Assembly (NCBI RefSeq): GCF_004348315.1
Contig: NZ_SMKC01000003.1
Span: 1-64,000, forward strand
Reading direction: 5' to 3'
DNA from: Streptomyces sp. 8K308
Lineage (GTDB): Bacteria > Actinomycetota > Actinomycetes > Streptomycetales > Streptomycetaceae
DNA: 64,000 nt
The position numbers were made by a program, and so were the translations under genes. Within the stretch, counting starts at the first letter, position 1; each line of letters opens with the position of its first letter. Below the pieces are notes generated by a model. It did not search any database, was not told the origin of the DNA, and was given only the letters and a program-made list of their open reading frames with translations. This document shows, one piece after another, positions 50,722 through 60,027 of the stretch.

Positions 50722-51024
50722 TTGAGCCAACCCCAGCCGCCCACCACGGAACAGGTGGACGCCTACATACGGACGAGACTGGCGCTCGCCGGCTTCGACC
50801 TCGACTCGCTGCCCGAGCAGCCGGACCCCGAGACCGGTGTCCCCACCCGCGAGCAGGCGCTGCGCTCGCTGCGGTCCTTCGTCACCTCGGCGCCTGCCGC
50901 CATCGCCGGCTGGACGCCGCCGGTCGACGGCCGGCCGGCCGCCGCCTACGCGCAGCAGGCCGCGCCGCCGTTGCTCTATCCCTCGATCACCGAGGCATGG
51001 ACCGGCGGGGTGGACGAGCGATGA
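50722..51024 (+). CDS. Small protein coupled to the amidase
   Basis: About 100 residues from TTG 50722 (upstream GTG/ATG starts are possible in the same frame from 50653). Helical segments EQVDAYIRTRLALAGFDLDS and REQALRSLRSFVTSAPAAIA, then a Pro-rich tail. Its stop overlaps the amidase ATG (ATGA). In other bacteria a small helical subunit (AtzG-like) precedes and binds an AS-family amidase; the arrangement here is similar but the homology is not proven. Confidence 0.55.
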   Translation: MSQPQPPTTEQVDAYIRTRLALAGFDLDSLPEQPDPETGVPTREQALRSLRSFVTSAPAAIAGWTPPVDGRPAAAYAQQAAPPLLYPSITEAWTGGVDER

Positions 51025-52637
51025 GCCGCGCCCTCAACCGCCGTACCTTCCTGGCGAGTTCCGCGGTCGCCGCCGGCGCGGTAGCCGGCGGCTCGGCCTT
51101 CGCCGAGCCCGCCTCGGCCGCCGGCGCCACGCGGGCCGCGAGCGCGCCGGACGCCGCCGACGCGACGCGCGTCGCCGACCTCCGGCTGCCCGACATCGAG
51201 GTGCGGGACGAGGCACGCCGCGACCCGACCGAGGCGACGCTGGCGGAGGCGGCCGTGCTGATGCGCCGCCGCAGGCTGACCTCCACCACCCTGGTCGAGG
51301 CATATCTGGACCGCGTCACTGCCCACGACTCCGTCTACCAGGCGTACGCCGAGGTCACCGCCGACGCGGCGCTGGCCGCCGCCCGCGCGGCCGACCGGGG
51401 CACAGGACCGCGCGGCGTGCTCTCGGGCATCCCGCTGTGCGTGAAGGACAACTACTTCACCAAGGACGTGCCCACCCGCTGCAACTCGTACATCTTCGCG
51501 GACTTCGTCCCCGACCACGACGCCACGGCCGTCGCCCGGCTCGCGGCCTCGGGCGGCATCCTGCTCGGCAAGGGCCAGATGGGGCCGCTCGCCACCACCC
51601 GGGCCACCAGGCCCAACGGGGAGATCACCACGGTCAACGCCTGGACCCCGGGAGACCCGTCCGTCGACCCGGGCGGCTCGTCCACCGGGCCGGCCACCGC
51701 CGTCGCCGGCCGGCTCGCGTCGTCCTCCATCGGCACCCAGACCGGCGGATCCATCGTGCTGCCCGCCAACCGGCAGAACCTCACGGGCCTCAAGCCCACC
51801 ATGGGCCGCGCCTCGGTGTACGGCGTGATCCCCCTGTCGTACACCCGCGACCACGTCGGTCCGCTCGCCAGGGACGCGATGGACGCCGCCCTGATGCTCG
51901 CGGTGATGGCGGGCCCCGACCTCAAGGACCCGCGCACCCTCGGGCTGCCGGCCGTGCCCGACCTGGTGCGGGCCGCCACACCGGCCCTCTCCCGCGGCCG
52001 GGTCCGGCTGCGCCGGGAGACCAGGATTGGCGTGCCGGCCGACTTCCTTGGCTCCGCGACCGCCGTGCGCCGCGCGCTGCTCGACCAACTCGCGGACATC
52101 CCGGGCGTCACCCTGGTCGACGTCGCCTACCCCGACGACTGGTCGCTGCTCACCGGCGCCTTCAACAGCGCCCGGCTGGCGGAGCGCACCGAGCCGTTCC
52201 GGCACTGGCTGCGCGAGGACCCGCGCAAGTTCGGCGTCTCGCTGCTGAGCTGGCTGCAGGGCCTGATGCTCTCGGGCGACGAGTGGATCACCGCGCAGCG
52301 TGCCAAGCACCACCTGCTGCGCGAGGTACTGGACGGCGTGTTCGGCGAGTGCGATGTGGTGTTCCAGACCGAGGTCGTGCCGTTCGACATCCTCGGCCTG
52401 CCGGAGATCGGCTTCCCCGCCGGGTTCGTGAACGGCGTCCCCTCCGGGGTGATCCTCGGCGGCCAGCCCTACGAGGAGGACCGGCTGCTCGAGGTGGTCG
52501 CCGCCTACCAGGCCGTCACCGACTGGCACACCCGCCGCCCGGCCGACCCGACCGCCACGGCTGCGCGGCGGCTGCTCGGCGACTCCGCGGGGACGCCGCG
52601 GCTGACGGCCGAGGAAGCCGCCGACCGGTCGGCCTGA
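51021..52637 (+). CDS. Tat-exported amidase-signature hydrolase
   Basis: 538 residues from ATG 51021. The Tat signal SRALNRRTFLASSAVAAGAV is followed by a cleavage zone near AEPASAAGA. The amidase-signature triad appears: Lys in GIPLCVKDNYFTKDVPT, the cis-Ser in DPGGSSTGPATAVAGRLASS and the nucleophile Ser region in SIGTQTGGSIVLPANRQNLT. The C-terminal half (YPDDWSLLTGAFNSARLAER) has no known extra domain. It hydrolyses an amide, perhaps of a plant or peptide-like compound. It is translationally coupled to the small protein before it. Confidence 0.85.
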   Translation: MSRALNRRTFLASSAVAAGAVAGGSAFAEPASAAGATRAASAPDAADATRVADLRLPDIEVRDEARRDPTEATLAEAAVLMRRRRLTSTTLVEAYLDRVTAHDSVYQAYAEVTADAALAAARAADRGTGPRGVLSGIPLCVKDNYFTKDVPTRCNSYIFADFVPDHDATAVARLAASGGILLGKGQMGPLATTRATRPNGEITTVNAWTPGDPSVDPGGSSTGPATAVAGRLASSSIGTQTGGSIVLPANRQNLTGLKPTMGRASVYGVIPLSYTRDHVGPLARDAMDAALMLAVMAGPDLKDPRTLGLPAVPDLVRAATPALSRGRVRLRRETRIGVPADFLGSATAVRRALLDQLADIPGVTLVDVAYPDDWSLLTGAFNSARLAERTEPFRHWLREDPRKFGVSLLSWLQGLMLSGDEWITAQRAKHHLLREVLDGVFGECDVVFQTEVVPFDILGLPEIGFPAGFVNGVPSGVILGGQPYEEDRLLEVVAAYQAVTDWHTRRPADPTATAARRLLGDSAGTPRLTAEEAADRSA

Positions 52638-52739
52638 GCGCGGCCCGCCGTCCGGTCCCCGGACCACCACGAGGGGCCCGACGGCGTCGTGACACCATGA
52701 GGGCGCCTCACGGTGCCCGACCAGCGCGAAAGGGAGCCC

Positions 52740-53366
52740 ATGCCCGGCACGACACTCCTCACCAGGTGCCCCGTCGTCCCCGTCGTCGTCATCGACGACG
52801 CCGCCCAGGCGTTGCCCCTGGGCCGCGCCCTGCTGGCCGGCGGCATCGACGTCGTGGAGATAACCCTGCGTACCAGCGCCGGACTCGACGCGATCCGGGC
52901 CCTGGCCTCCCTGGAGGGGCTCCAGGTGGGCGCCGGCTCGGTCCTTGTGCCACGGCAGGTCGACCAGGTCGTGGACGCGGGCGCCGAGTTCGTCGTCAGC
53001 CCCGGCCTCTCGCGCGGCGTGCTCGACCGGTGCCGGGCGCTCGGCGTGCCCGCGCTGCCGGGCGTGGCGACCGGGTCGGAACTGATGGTCGCGGCCGAGC
53101 TCGGCCTCACCGAGGTCAAGTTCTTCCCGGCCGGCCTGCTGGGCGGGCCCGCCGGGATCAAGGCGCTGGCCGCCCCCTTCACCGGCATCTCCTTCATGCC
53201 GTCCGGCGGCGTCAACCAGGACAACCTGGCCGAGTATCTCGCGCTCCCGGCCGTGCCGGCGGTCAGCGGCTCCTGGATGGTGGAGCCCGCGCTCCTCGCG
53301 GCGGGCCGCTGGGACGAGGTCACCGAGCGGTCGGCCGCCGCGGTCGAGCGCGCGGCGAAGGCCTGA
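52740..53366 (+). CDS. eda: KDPG/KDG-type aldolase
   Basis: 208 residues from ATG 52740 (AAAGGGAG upstream). It is a small TIM barrel with VVEITLRTSAGLDAIRALAS (catalytic Glu), VGAGSVLVPRQVDQVVDAGA, EVKFFPAGLLGGPAGIKALA (Schiff-base Lys) and SFMPSGGVNQDNLAEYLALP (phosphate or carboxylate site). It cleaves 2-keto-3-deoxy(-6-phospho) sugar acids to pyruvate and an aldehyde. It lies 102 bases after the amidase and next to the L-fucose regulon, so a role with 2-keto-3-deoxy-fuconate or gluconate is possible but unproven. Confidence 0.85.
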   Translation: MPGTTLLTRCPVVPVVVIDDAAQALPLGRALLAGGIDVVEITLRTSAGLDAIRALASLEGLQVGAGSVLVPRQVDQVVDAGAEFVVSPGLSRGVLDRCRALGVPALPGVATGSELMVAAELGLTEVKFFPAGLLGGPAGIKALAAPFTGISFMPSGGVNQDNLAEYLALPAVPAVSGSWMVEPALLAAGRWDEVTERSAAAVERAAKA

Positions 53367-53369
53367 CGA

Positions 53370-53405
53370 CCGCCCGGGCCGCGCCGCGAGGCGCCGCCCG
53401 GGCGG
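53370..53405. terminator. Strong bidirectional terminator
   Basis: CCGCCCGGGC pairs perfectly with GCCCGGGCGG, and an inner GCGCC/GGCGC stem closes on a GCGA loop. It separates the convergent aldolase and GH62 genes. Confidence 0.8.
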
Positions 53406-53430
53406 CCGTGCCGTGGCGGCCCGTGGGCCG

Positions 53431-54543
53431 TCAGCAGGATGTGGTGTTGGTGGCCAGGCCGAGACGCCAGGGCAGCTGCGAGTAGTCGCCGCCGGCCGAG
53501 GGGTTCATGCCCTGGTAGAGGAGCTGGAGGTTGCAGGGGTCGATGGTCATGGTCTGGTCGGCGCCGGTGCGCAGCAGCTCACCGTGGCTGATGTCCCGCG
53601 TCCAGGTCCCGCTGGGGAAGGACACGTTGTTGCTGCGCGAGAACGGGTTGGCCTCGGTGGCCGCGAGCGGCCGCCACTGCCCGTTCAGGCTCGTCGAGGT
53701 GAAGGAGCGGTAGTAGCGCCTGCCGTCGGAGCCGATGGCCTCCACGATCATCAGGTAGGTGTTGGTGCCCTGCACCCGGTAGACGGCCTCGCCCTCGAAG
53801 AGCGCGTACCGGTTGGAGTCCTGGATCGCGATCTGGGTGTTGCGGAAGCCGTTGGGGAACTCGCCCACCGTGGTCTCGGCCCGGTAGATGTGGCCGTTGT
53901 CGTCGGCCGAGAACAGGTAGCACATGCTGGTGTCGCAGATGACCCAGTAGTCGAGCCAGTGGCCGTTGCCGATGTTCTGCCGGACGATGTCCGGCATGCT
54001 GCTCTGGAAGTTGCGCGGCGCCGACCAGCTCTGGGGGTTGCTCGGGTCGGTGCTGACCGAGTACGACGGCAGCCCCGTCTGGTAGACCAGATACCACTCG
54101 TTGCGCGGCGCGAAGTAGAACACGTGGGGCGCGGCGGCGTACCGGTTGCCGATGTTCGGGTTGTTGTTGAGGAAGTGATGCGGGGCGGACGCGGCCTGGG
54201 ACCAGTCGGTGAAGCTGGTGTAGGCCAGGCTCCACTGGCCGGCGGTGTTGGCGGTCGTCATGTAGACGTGCCACCTGCCGTTGTGCCGGACCACCGTCGG
54301 GTCCTTGACCGAGACGATGTTGTGGGTGGCGTCCGGCCTGGGGGAGATCAGCTGGGCGCTCGAGTTCCACCGGTAGGTGCTTGGCAGGGCGGCGGCGGTC
54401 ACGTCGCCCTGTTCCTCGGCGGCCGGCGCCGGCGGGGATGACGACCGGGCCGGGGCGGCCGACAGGGCCAGCGCCAGGCCGAGCAGGAGGACCACGGCCA
54501 GGCGCGCGGTGCGCAGCCGCGATCGAAGTCGTGAAGCAGACAT
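53431..54543 (-). CDS. Secreted alpha-L-arabinofuranosidase, GH62
   Basis: 370 residues. The signal peptide runs to about residue 33 (RLAVVLLLGLALALSAAPAR). The five-bladed GH62 propeller follows: STYRWNSSAQLISPRPDATH, VSVKDPTVVRHNGRWHVYMT (Asp near residue 80), SSMPDIVRQNIGNGHWLDYW (second acid), YALFEGEAVYRV (Glu near residue 250). It removes L-arabinose from arabinoxylan and ends at the domain edge with a C-terminal Cys. Two copies of the fucose-regulon motif lie about 190 bases upstream, so it is probably coregulated with the fucose genes. Confidence 0.9.
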   Translation of the reverse strand: MSASRLRSRLRTARLAVVLLLGLALALSAAPARSSSPPAPAAEEQGDVTAAALPSTYRWNSSAQLISPRPDATHNIVSVKDPTVVRHNGRWHVYMTTANTAGQWSLAYTSFTDWSQAASAPHHFLNNNPNIGNRYAAAPHVFYFAPRNEWYLVYQTGLPSYSVSTDPSNPQSWSAPRNFQSSMPDIVRQNIGNGHWLDYWVICDTSMCYLFSADDNGHIYRAETTVGEFPNGFRNTQIAIQDSNRYALFEGEAVYRVQGTNTYLMIVEAIGSDGRRYYRSFTSTSLNGQWRPLAATEANPFSRSNNVSFPSGTWTRDISHGELLRTGADQTMTIDPCNLQLLYQGMNPSAGGDYSQLPWRLGLATNTTSC

Positions 54544-54718
54544 GAAAACCCCAGGGGTGTAGGCCGGGGCTCACCACACGGCGACGCCCGGTCCCTCGGG
54601 CGTCCGGCTGTCTGGCACGCGTGGGGGGAGCCGCCGGAGCGGAAGGAGCGGTGCGAGACGCGGTGACACGGTGGCCCGGGGCGTGGACGTCGAGCGGTCC
54701 AGCCGTGGCCGGGTGTTC

Positions 54719-54752
54719 GACATATCGGATCGCGCTCGATACATCAGACAAG
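54719..54752. promoter_or_regulatory. Pair of regulon operator sites upstream of GH62
   Basis: Two motif copies: GACATATCGGATCGC at 54719-54733 and GATACATCAGACAAG at 54738-54752. The best copies elsewhere read GATACATCGGAYGT. They lie 175-210 bases upstream of the GH62 start on the minus strand. Confidence 0.55.
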
Positions 54753-55268
54753 CAGGATGATAGGCGTGGCGGAGACGGCGTCAATACCTCCGACAGAATT
54801 CGGCGTTCAGCCGCGAAAAAGAGTGGGATGCTCCCGCGGATGACGAGTTCGGTGGCGAGCCGCCGCTCGGCCTGCTCGCCGGTCGGTCCCGGGAGCACCG
54901 AGACGACGCCGGTCGACCGGCGCGCGGGTCGCCGGGGCCACGTCGGCCCGCCCCGTCGACCCTTTCGGCGTGCCCGTTCGCCCAACCGCCATGCCTTCGC
55001 CGGGGTTCGGGCGCGGCTCCGCGGTGCCGGCGACATAGCGATCGGTGCATCGATCCGAAAATGTTCGACGGGAGGCCGGTCGCCCCTGTCCCTACCGCCC
55101 CACCCGCCGAGTCGCCGGGGCGTCCTGGCGACCGCCACGAGCCTGGTCGCGACTGCCGCCTCGCCGTCTTCCGTCACGCCACCTGGCCACTCGCCGGCGC
55201 CGTCACCGGCGCCCGGTTCGAACTCGCCACGCCCTGATCGGAAAGGAACCGGGCGCCGTCGACGCGGA
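54753..55268. other. Stretch without a recognisable gene
   Basis: About 516 bases between the GH62 control region and the FadR promoter. Frames are Arg/Pro-rich and look non-coding. A GGTTCGAAC near 55213 resembles a tRNA T-loop, but the flanks cannot pair. I see no RNA gene. Confidence 0.4.
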
Positions 55269-55283
55269 GAGCTCCGATGTATT
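55269..55283. promoter_or_regulatory. Operator site upstream of the FadR-family gene
   Basis: On the minus strand the site reads AATACATCGGAGCTC, matching the fucose-regulon motif and almost identical to the site at 63829. It is 69 bases before the regulator's ATG, consistent with autoregulation. Confidence 0.6.
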
Positions 55284-55351
55284 GTGCGTGCACCGGAGCC
55301 GGCGAGGTCGTGTGGGGACGCCGCTCCGCCGCCGAGACAGGGGGGCGCGCG

Positions 55352-56035
55352 ATGTCGGTGACGGATGACGCCATCGAGGCGATCAAGCAGATGATCGTGG
55401 ACGGCGAGTTGCGCCCCGGCGACCGCCTGCCCCGGGAGCTGGACCTCGCCGAGCGGCTCGGGCTCTCACGCAACTCCCTGCGCGAGGCCGTGCGGGCGCT
55501 CTCGCTCATCCACGTGCTGGACGTCCGTCGCGGCGACGGCACCTATGTGACGAGCCTCGAACCGGCGCTGCTGATGGACGCCATGAGCTTCGTGGTGGAC
55601 TTCCACCGCGACGACACCGTGTTGCAGATCCTGGAGGCCCGCCGCCTCGTGGAGCCGGTCACCGCCGAGTTGGCGGCCACCCGCATGCCGATGGCGGACA
55701 TCGAGGCCCTGGGCGAGCTGCTCGACTCGCTCGGTGACGCGCCGACGGTGGACGAACTGGTCGAGAGCGACCTGGAGTTCCACCGGCGGATAGCCGCCGG
55801 CTCGGGCAACGCGGTGCTCGCCTCGCTGGTGGAGACGCTGTCGGGCCGCACGCAGCGCGCGCGGACCTGGCGCGGGCTGACGCAGAAGGGTGCGGTGGAG
55901 CGGACGCTCGGCGAACACCGGGCCATCCTCCAGGCCCTCACCAGGCGCCAGCCGGGCATCGCCGGTGCCCTGGCCACCGTGCACATCGCGGGCGTCGAGC
56001 AGTGGCTTCGGGAGACCCTCGTCGAGGGCGACTGA
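55352..56035 (+). CDS. FadR/FCD-type GntR regulator of the L-fucose genes (proposed)
   Basis: 227 residues from ATG 55352. The winged helix reads IEAIKQMIVDGELRPGDRLP, LDLAERLGLSRNSLREAVRA, DVRRGDGTYVTSLEP. The FCD effector domain has the metal ligands ESDLEFHRRIAAGSGNAVLA and GEHRAILQALTRRQPGIAGA. It precedes L-fuconate dehydratase and the ABC transporter on the same strand, and its own promoter plus those of fucD, GH62 and GH95 carry one shared motif. It should be a repressor released by fucose-derived acids (inference). Confidence 0.85.
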   Translation: MSVTDDAIEAIKQMIVDGELRPGDRLPRELDLAERLGLSRNSLREAVRALSLIHVLDVRRGDGTYVTSLEPALLMDAMSFVVDFHRDDTVLQILEARRLVEPVTAELAATRMPMADIEALGELLDSLGDAPTVDELVESDLEFHRRIAAGSGNAVLASLVETLSGRTQRARTWRGLTQKGAVERTLGEHRAILQALTRRQPGIAGALATVHIAGVEQWLRETLVEGD

Positions 56036-56109
56036 GGCACGCCATTGGTCGGGTCTCGGGTGCTCAACTCGCCGGCGCGCGCGGGCGGATGACGGCACGA
56101 CGCGGGCTC

Positions 56110-56138
56110 TTGACGCTCATACATCGGATGTCTAGGGT
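56110..56138 (+). promoter_or_regulatory. fucD promoter with operator between -35 and -10
   Basis: TTGACG at 56110-56115, then exactly 17 bases, then TAGGGT at 56133-56138. The operator CATACATCGGATGTC (56118-56132) fills the spacer, so binding must block RNA polymerase. ACATCGGATGT in its centre is nearly symmetric. Confidence 0.7.
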
Positions 56139-56174
56139 TCGCCCTGACGTGGATCCCCCGGAGGGAGTGTGCCC

Positions 56175-57455
56175 GTGGCCCGCTTCATCGGCATGCGTAC
56201 CCATGACGTGCGATTCCCCACCTCCCAGACGCTGGATGGTTCGGACGCGATGAATCCGGACCCGGACTACTCGGCCGCCTATCTGCGCCTCCTCACCGAT
56301 GCCGGCGACGGTCTCGAGGGGCATGGGTTCGTGTTCACGATCGGTCGTGGCAACGATGTGCAGGTCGCGGCTCTTCGTGCGTTGGAGGGCCGCCTGCTCG
56401 GGCGTGGGGTCGAGGAGGTCCTGGCTGATCTCGGTGGTGTGTGGCGCGAGTTGGTGCATGACTCGCAGTTGCGGTGGCTGGGCCCTGAGAAGGGTGTCAT
56501 GCATATGGCGATCGGGGCGGTGATCAATGCCCTGTGGGACCTGCGTGCCAAGCGTGAGGGTGTGCCGTTGTGGCGGTTGCTGGCCTCGCTGAGCCCGGAG
56601 GAGATCGTGGATCTCGTCGACTTCCGGTATCTCACCGATGCGTTGACCCGGGATCAGGCCCTTGAGATCCTGCGTGCCGCTCGCCCGGGGCGCGCCGAGC
56701 GGGAGGCCCGGCTGCTGGCCGAGGGGTACCCCGCCTACACGACGACCCCGGGCTGGCTGGGCTACGACGACGCCAAGCTGGCCCGCCTCTGCCGCGAGGC
56801 GGTTGAGGAGGGCTTCACCCAGATCAAGCTCAAGGTGGGCGGCGACCTCGACGACGACGTCCGTCGCCTGACCATCGCCCGCGAGGTCATGGGCCCCGAC
56901 ATCCGCATCGCGGTGGACGCCAACCAGCGCTGGGACGTCCCGGACGCCATCGAGTGGATCGACGCGCTGCGGCGGTTCGACCTCGCCTGGGTGGAGGAGC
57001 CGACCAGTCCCGACGACGTCCTCGGCCACGCGGCCATCGCCAGGGCCGTCGCGCCCGTCCCGGTGGCGACCGGCGAACACGGCGCCAACCGGGTGCTGTT
57101 CAAGCAACTCCTGCAGGCTGACGCGCTATCCGTGCTGCAACTCGACGCCACCCGGGTGGCGGGTGTCAACGAGAACATCGCGATCCTGTTGCTGGCCGCC
57201 CGGTTCGGTGTGCCGGTGTGTCCGCACGCCGGTGGCGTCGGGCTGTGTGAGGCCGTGCAGCATCTGGCGATGTTCGACTACGTCGCGGTCTCGGGCACCT
57301 TCGAGGGCCGGGTGATCGAGTTCGTGGACCACCTGCACGAGCACTTCGTCACCCCGGTGGACGTGCGCGGCGGGCGCTACCACCCGCCGAAGGCCCCGGG
57401 AGCCGGCACGGAGATGCTGCGACGGTCCATCCTGGAGCACTCCCATGACGGGTGA
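56175..57455 (+). CDS. fucD: L-fuconate dehydratase, enolase superfamily
   Basis: 426 residues from GTG 56175, with GGAGGGAG 9 bases before; GTG 56169 is an alternative. It matches known FucD proteins along the whole length: [60 protein letters not shown], the catalytic Lys in [17 protein letters not shown], metal Asp/Glu in [12 protein letters not shown] and [13 protein letters not shown], and the distal [20 protein letters not shown] and [15 protein letters not shown] (His base). It converts L-fuconate to 2-keto-3-deoxy-L-fuconate. It overlaps the ABC ATPase by 11 bases. Confidence 0.93.
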   Translation: MARFIGMRTHDVRFPTSQTLDGSDAMNPDPDYSAAYLRLLTDAGDGLEGHGFVFTIGRGNDVQVAALRALEGRLLGRGVEEVLADLGGVWRELVHDSQLRWLGPEKGVMHMAIGAVINALWDLRAKREGVPLWRLLASLSPEEIVDLVDFRYLTDALTRDQALEILRAARPGRAEREARLLAEGYPAYTTTPGWLGYDDAKLARLCREAVEEGFTQIKLKVGGDLDDDVRRLTIAREVMGPDIRIAVDANQRWDVPDAIEWIDALRRFDLAWVEEPTSPDDVLGHAAIARAVAPVPVATGEHGANRVLFKQLLQADALSVLQLDATRVAGVNENIAILLLAARFGVPVCPHAGGVGLCEAVQHLAMFDYVAVSGTFEGRVIEFVDHLHEHFVTPVDVRGGRYHPPKAPGAGTEMLRRSILEHSHDG

Positions 57456-58986
57456 GGCGGCGACCGCGCTGCTCGAGGTCGAGGGCGTCGACAAGAGTTT
57501 CCCCGGGGTGCGGGCGCTGGCCGGCATGCGGCTGACGCTGCGCGCCGGGGAGGTGCTGGCGCTGGTGGGTGAGAACGGCGCCGGCAAGTCCACGCTGATG
57601 AAGCTGCTGTCGGGGATCCACACCGCCGACGCGGGGGAGTTCCGGTTGGATGGCCGGCCCTACCGGCCCACCAGCCCCCGTCACGCGCTTGAGCTCGGGA
57701 TCAGCATCATCCACCAGGAGTTCAACCTGGTGCCCGATCTGACGGTGGCGCAGAACATCTTCATCGGCCGTGAACCTCGGCGTGGCCGGCTGTGGTTGGA
57801 CGACCGCCGGCTGAACGCCGACGCCGCCGCGCTGCTGGAGCGACTCCACCTGCCCCTGGACCCGGGTGCCGTCGTCGGTGAACTGACCGTGGCCAACCAG
57901 CAGATGGTGGAGATCGCCAAGGCGCTCTCCCATGAGCCGCGGGTGCTGATCATGGACGAGCCCACGGCCGCGCTCAACGACGCCGAGGTGGCCACGCTGC
58001 ATGCGGTGATCCGGCGGTTCACGCGGCCCGACACCGGGGTCATCTACATCTCCCACCGGATGGGCGAGATCAAGCGGATCGCCGACCGGGTCACCGTGAT
58101 CCGCGACGGCGAGTACGTCGACACCCTGGAGGTGGCGACGGCGGCGACCGACGACGTCATCGCCCTGATGGTCGGCCGGGCCATCATGACCGACGCGCGC
58201 CCGGCGGGCGTCCGCGCCGACCGCGAGGTGGTGCTCGACGTCCGCGGGCTCACCACCAAGAGCCTGCTGGACGATGTCTCCTTCGACCTCCGCCAGGGGG
58301 AGATCCTGGGCTTCGCCGGGCTCATGGGCTCGGGCAGGACCGAGGTCGCCCGCGCCCTGGTCGGGGCCGACCCGCACCAGGCCGGCCGGATCACCCTCCG
58401 CGGCCGCGAGGTGCGCATCGGCAATCCGGCCGACGCCGCCAGGCTCGGCATCGGCTACCTCAGCGAGGACCGCAAGCGGTTCGGGCTGCTGCTCGAACAG
58501 GACGTCAAGGCCAACATCGTGCTCAGCACGCTGCGCGACCGGTTCACCACCGCCGGCTTCGTCCGCGACGGGGCGCTGCGGGCCAGGGCCGAGCAGCTCA
58601 TCGAGGGGCTGCGCATCAGGACTCCCTCCGCCCACCAGACGACCAGGCACCTCTCCGGCGGCAACCAGCAGAAGGTCGTCATCGCCAAGTGGCTCGTCAA
58701 GGACTGCGACATCCTCATCTTCGACGAGCCGACGCGCGGCATCGACGTCGGAGCCAAGGACGAGATCCACCGGCTCCTCGACGAACTGGCCGCGCAGGGC
58801 AAGTCGATCATCGTGATCTCCTCCGAACTGCCCGAGATCCTGCGCCTGGCGCACCGCGTCGTCGTGATGAGCGAGGGCCGGGTGACCGGCGTGCTCGAGG
58901 CCGCCGAGGCCACGTCGGAGAACATCATGCGCCACGCCACGCGACGCCCCGGCGAGCACCCGGCAGACAAGGCGGACCAGCCATGA
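57445..58986 (+). CDS. CUT2 sugar ABC ATPase, two ABC domains
   Basis: 513 residues with two nucleotide-binding domains, as in RbsA/MglA. First: [20 protein letters not shown] (Walker A), the altered signature [20 protein letters not shown], and [12 protein letters not shown] (Walker B). Second: [20 protein letters not shown] (degenerate Walker A), [16 protein letters not shown] (signature) and [14 protein letters not shown]. One intact and one degenerate site are normal for CUT2. It starts inside fucD, so it shares translation; it probably drives L-fucose or a related monosaccharide uptake. Confidence 0.92.
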   Translation: MTGEAATALLEVEGVDKSFPGVRALAGMRLTLRAGEVLALVGENGAGKSTLMKLLSGIHTADAGEFRLDGRPYRPTSPRHALELGISIIHQEFNLVPDLTVAQNIFIGREPRRGRLWLDDRRLNADAAALLERLHLPLDPGAVVGELTVANQQMVEIAKALSHEPRVLIMDEPTAALNDAEVATLHAVIRRFTRPDTGVIYISHRMGEIKRIADRVTVIRDGEYVDTLEVATAATDDVIALMVGRAIMTDARPAGVRADREVVLDVRGLTTKSLLDDVSFDLRQGEILGFAGLMGSGRTEVARALVGADPHQAGRITLRGREVRIGNPADAARLGIGYLSEDRKRFGLLLEQDVKANIVLSTLRDRFTTAGFVRDGALRARAEQLIEGLRIRTPSAHQTTRHLSGGNQQKVVIAKWLVKDCDILIFDEPTRGIDVGAKDEIHRLLDELAAQGKSIIVISSELPEILRLAHRVVVMSEGRVTGVLEAAEATSENIMRHATRRPGEHPADKADQP

Positions 58987-59987
58987 CCACAGCGAAAGCC
59001 CCGACCCTCGCCCGCCAGCCGCGGAGCGGCGCGCTGGCGGCGCTCAAGGGCCGCCTCCAGCAACTGCTGGCCTTCGCCAGCCTCATCGTGATCTACGTCT
59101 TCTTCGCGATCGCGAGCCCGTACTTCCTCACCTACGACAATTTCATCTCGATCCTGTACTCGACCGTCGTCATCGGCACCCTGGCGGTCGGCACCACCTT
59201 CGTCATCATCTCCGCCGGCATCGACCTGTCGATCGGCACCGGCATGGCGCTGTGCGCGGTGATGGCCGGTGTCTTCCTGGTGAACGCCGGCCTCCCGCTG
59301 CCGCTCGGGGTGCTGCTGACCCTGCTGTTCGGCGGCTTCATGGGGCTCGTCAACGGCGTCAACATCGCCGTGCTGCGGATCCCGCCGTTCATCGCGACGC
59401 TCGCGATGATGCTGGTGGCCGAGGGCCTCGCGCTCGTGGTCTCGGACAGCACCCCCATCTACTTCACCGAGGTCTCCGGCTACGCCGACATCTCGACCGG
59501 CCACCTGATCCCCGGCGTCGACATCCCCAACGCCGTCCTCGTGCTGGTGGTCATCGCCGTCGTCGCGGGCGTGCTGCTCACCAAGAGCGTGCTCGGGCGC
59601 TACACCTACTCGATCGGCAGCAACGAGGAGGCCACCGCGCTGTCCGGCATCGACGTGCGGCGCTGGAAGATCACCATCTACACCTTCGCCGGCCTCTTCA
59701 CCGGCCTGGCCGGCGTGCTGATCTCCGCCCGGCTCGGCTCGGCCCAGCCGGCCACCGGCATGGGATACGAGCTCCAGGCGATCGCCGCCGTCGTCATCGG
59801 CGGCACCTCGCTCTCCGGCGGCAAGGGCTCCATCCTCGGCACCCTCATCGGGGCGCTGATCATCTCCGTCCTGAACAACGGGCTGCAGATCATGTCCATC
59901 CCCCAGGAGTGGCAGAACGTCATCCTCGGCTGCGTGATCCTCCTCGCCGTCTACACCGACCGGGTGCGGCGCGGGGACTCGCGGTGA
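58983..59987 (+). CDS. CUT2 sugar ABC permease (RbsC-like)
   Basis: 334 residues from ATG 58983, overlapping the ATPase stop (ATGA). About ten membrane spans; [40 protein letters not shown] (the GIDLSIG motif of the family), [20 protein letters not shown] and [20 protein letters not shown] (the EAA-like loop) are typical. It forms the homodimeric channel of the transporter. Confidence 0.92.
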   Translation: MTTAKAPTLARQPRSGALAALKGRLQQLLAFASLIVIYVFFAIASPYFLTYDNFISILYSTVVIGTLAVGTTFVIISAGIDLSIGTGMALCAVMAGVFLVNAGLPLPLGVLLTLLFGGFMGLVNGVNIAVLRIPPFIATLAMMLVAEGLALVVSDSTPIYFTEVSGYADISTGHLIPGVDIPNAVLVLVVIAVVAGVLLTKSVLGRYTYSIGSNEEATALSGIDVRRWKITIYTFAGLFTGLAGVLISARLGSAQPATGMGYELQAIAAVVIGGTSLSGGKGSILGTLIGALIISVLNNGLQIMSIPQEWQNVILGCVILLAVYTDRVRRGDSR

Positions 59988-60027
59988 GCACGGCCCCGAT
60001 CCCGACCAGAACGAGGGAGATCTGGTG

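Noticed and set aside
55205-55235. A tRNA gene suggested by GGTTCGAAC
   Set aside because: The arms beside the loop cannot pair and no anticodon or D arm fits on either strand.
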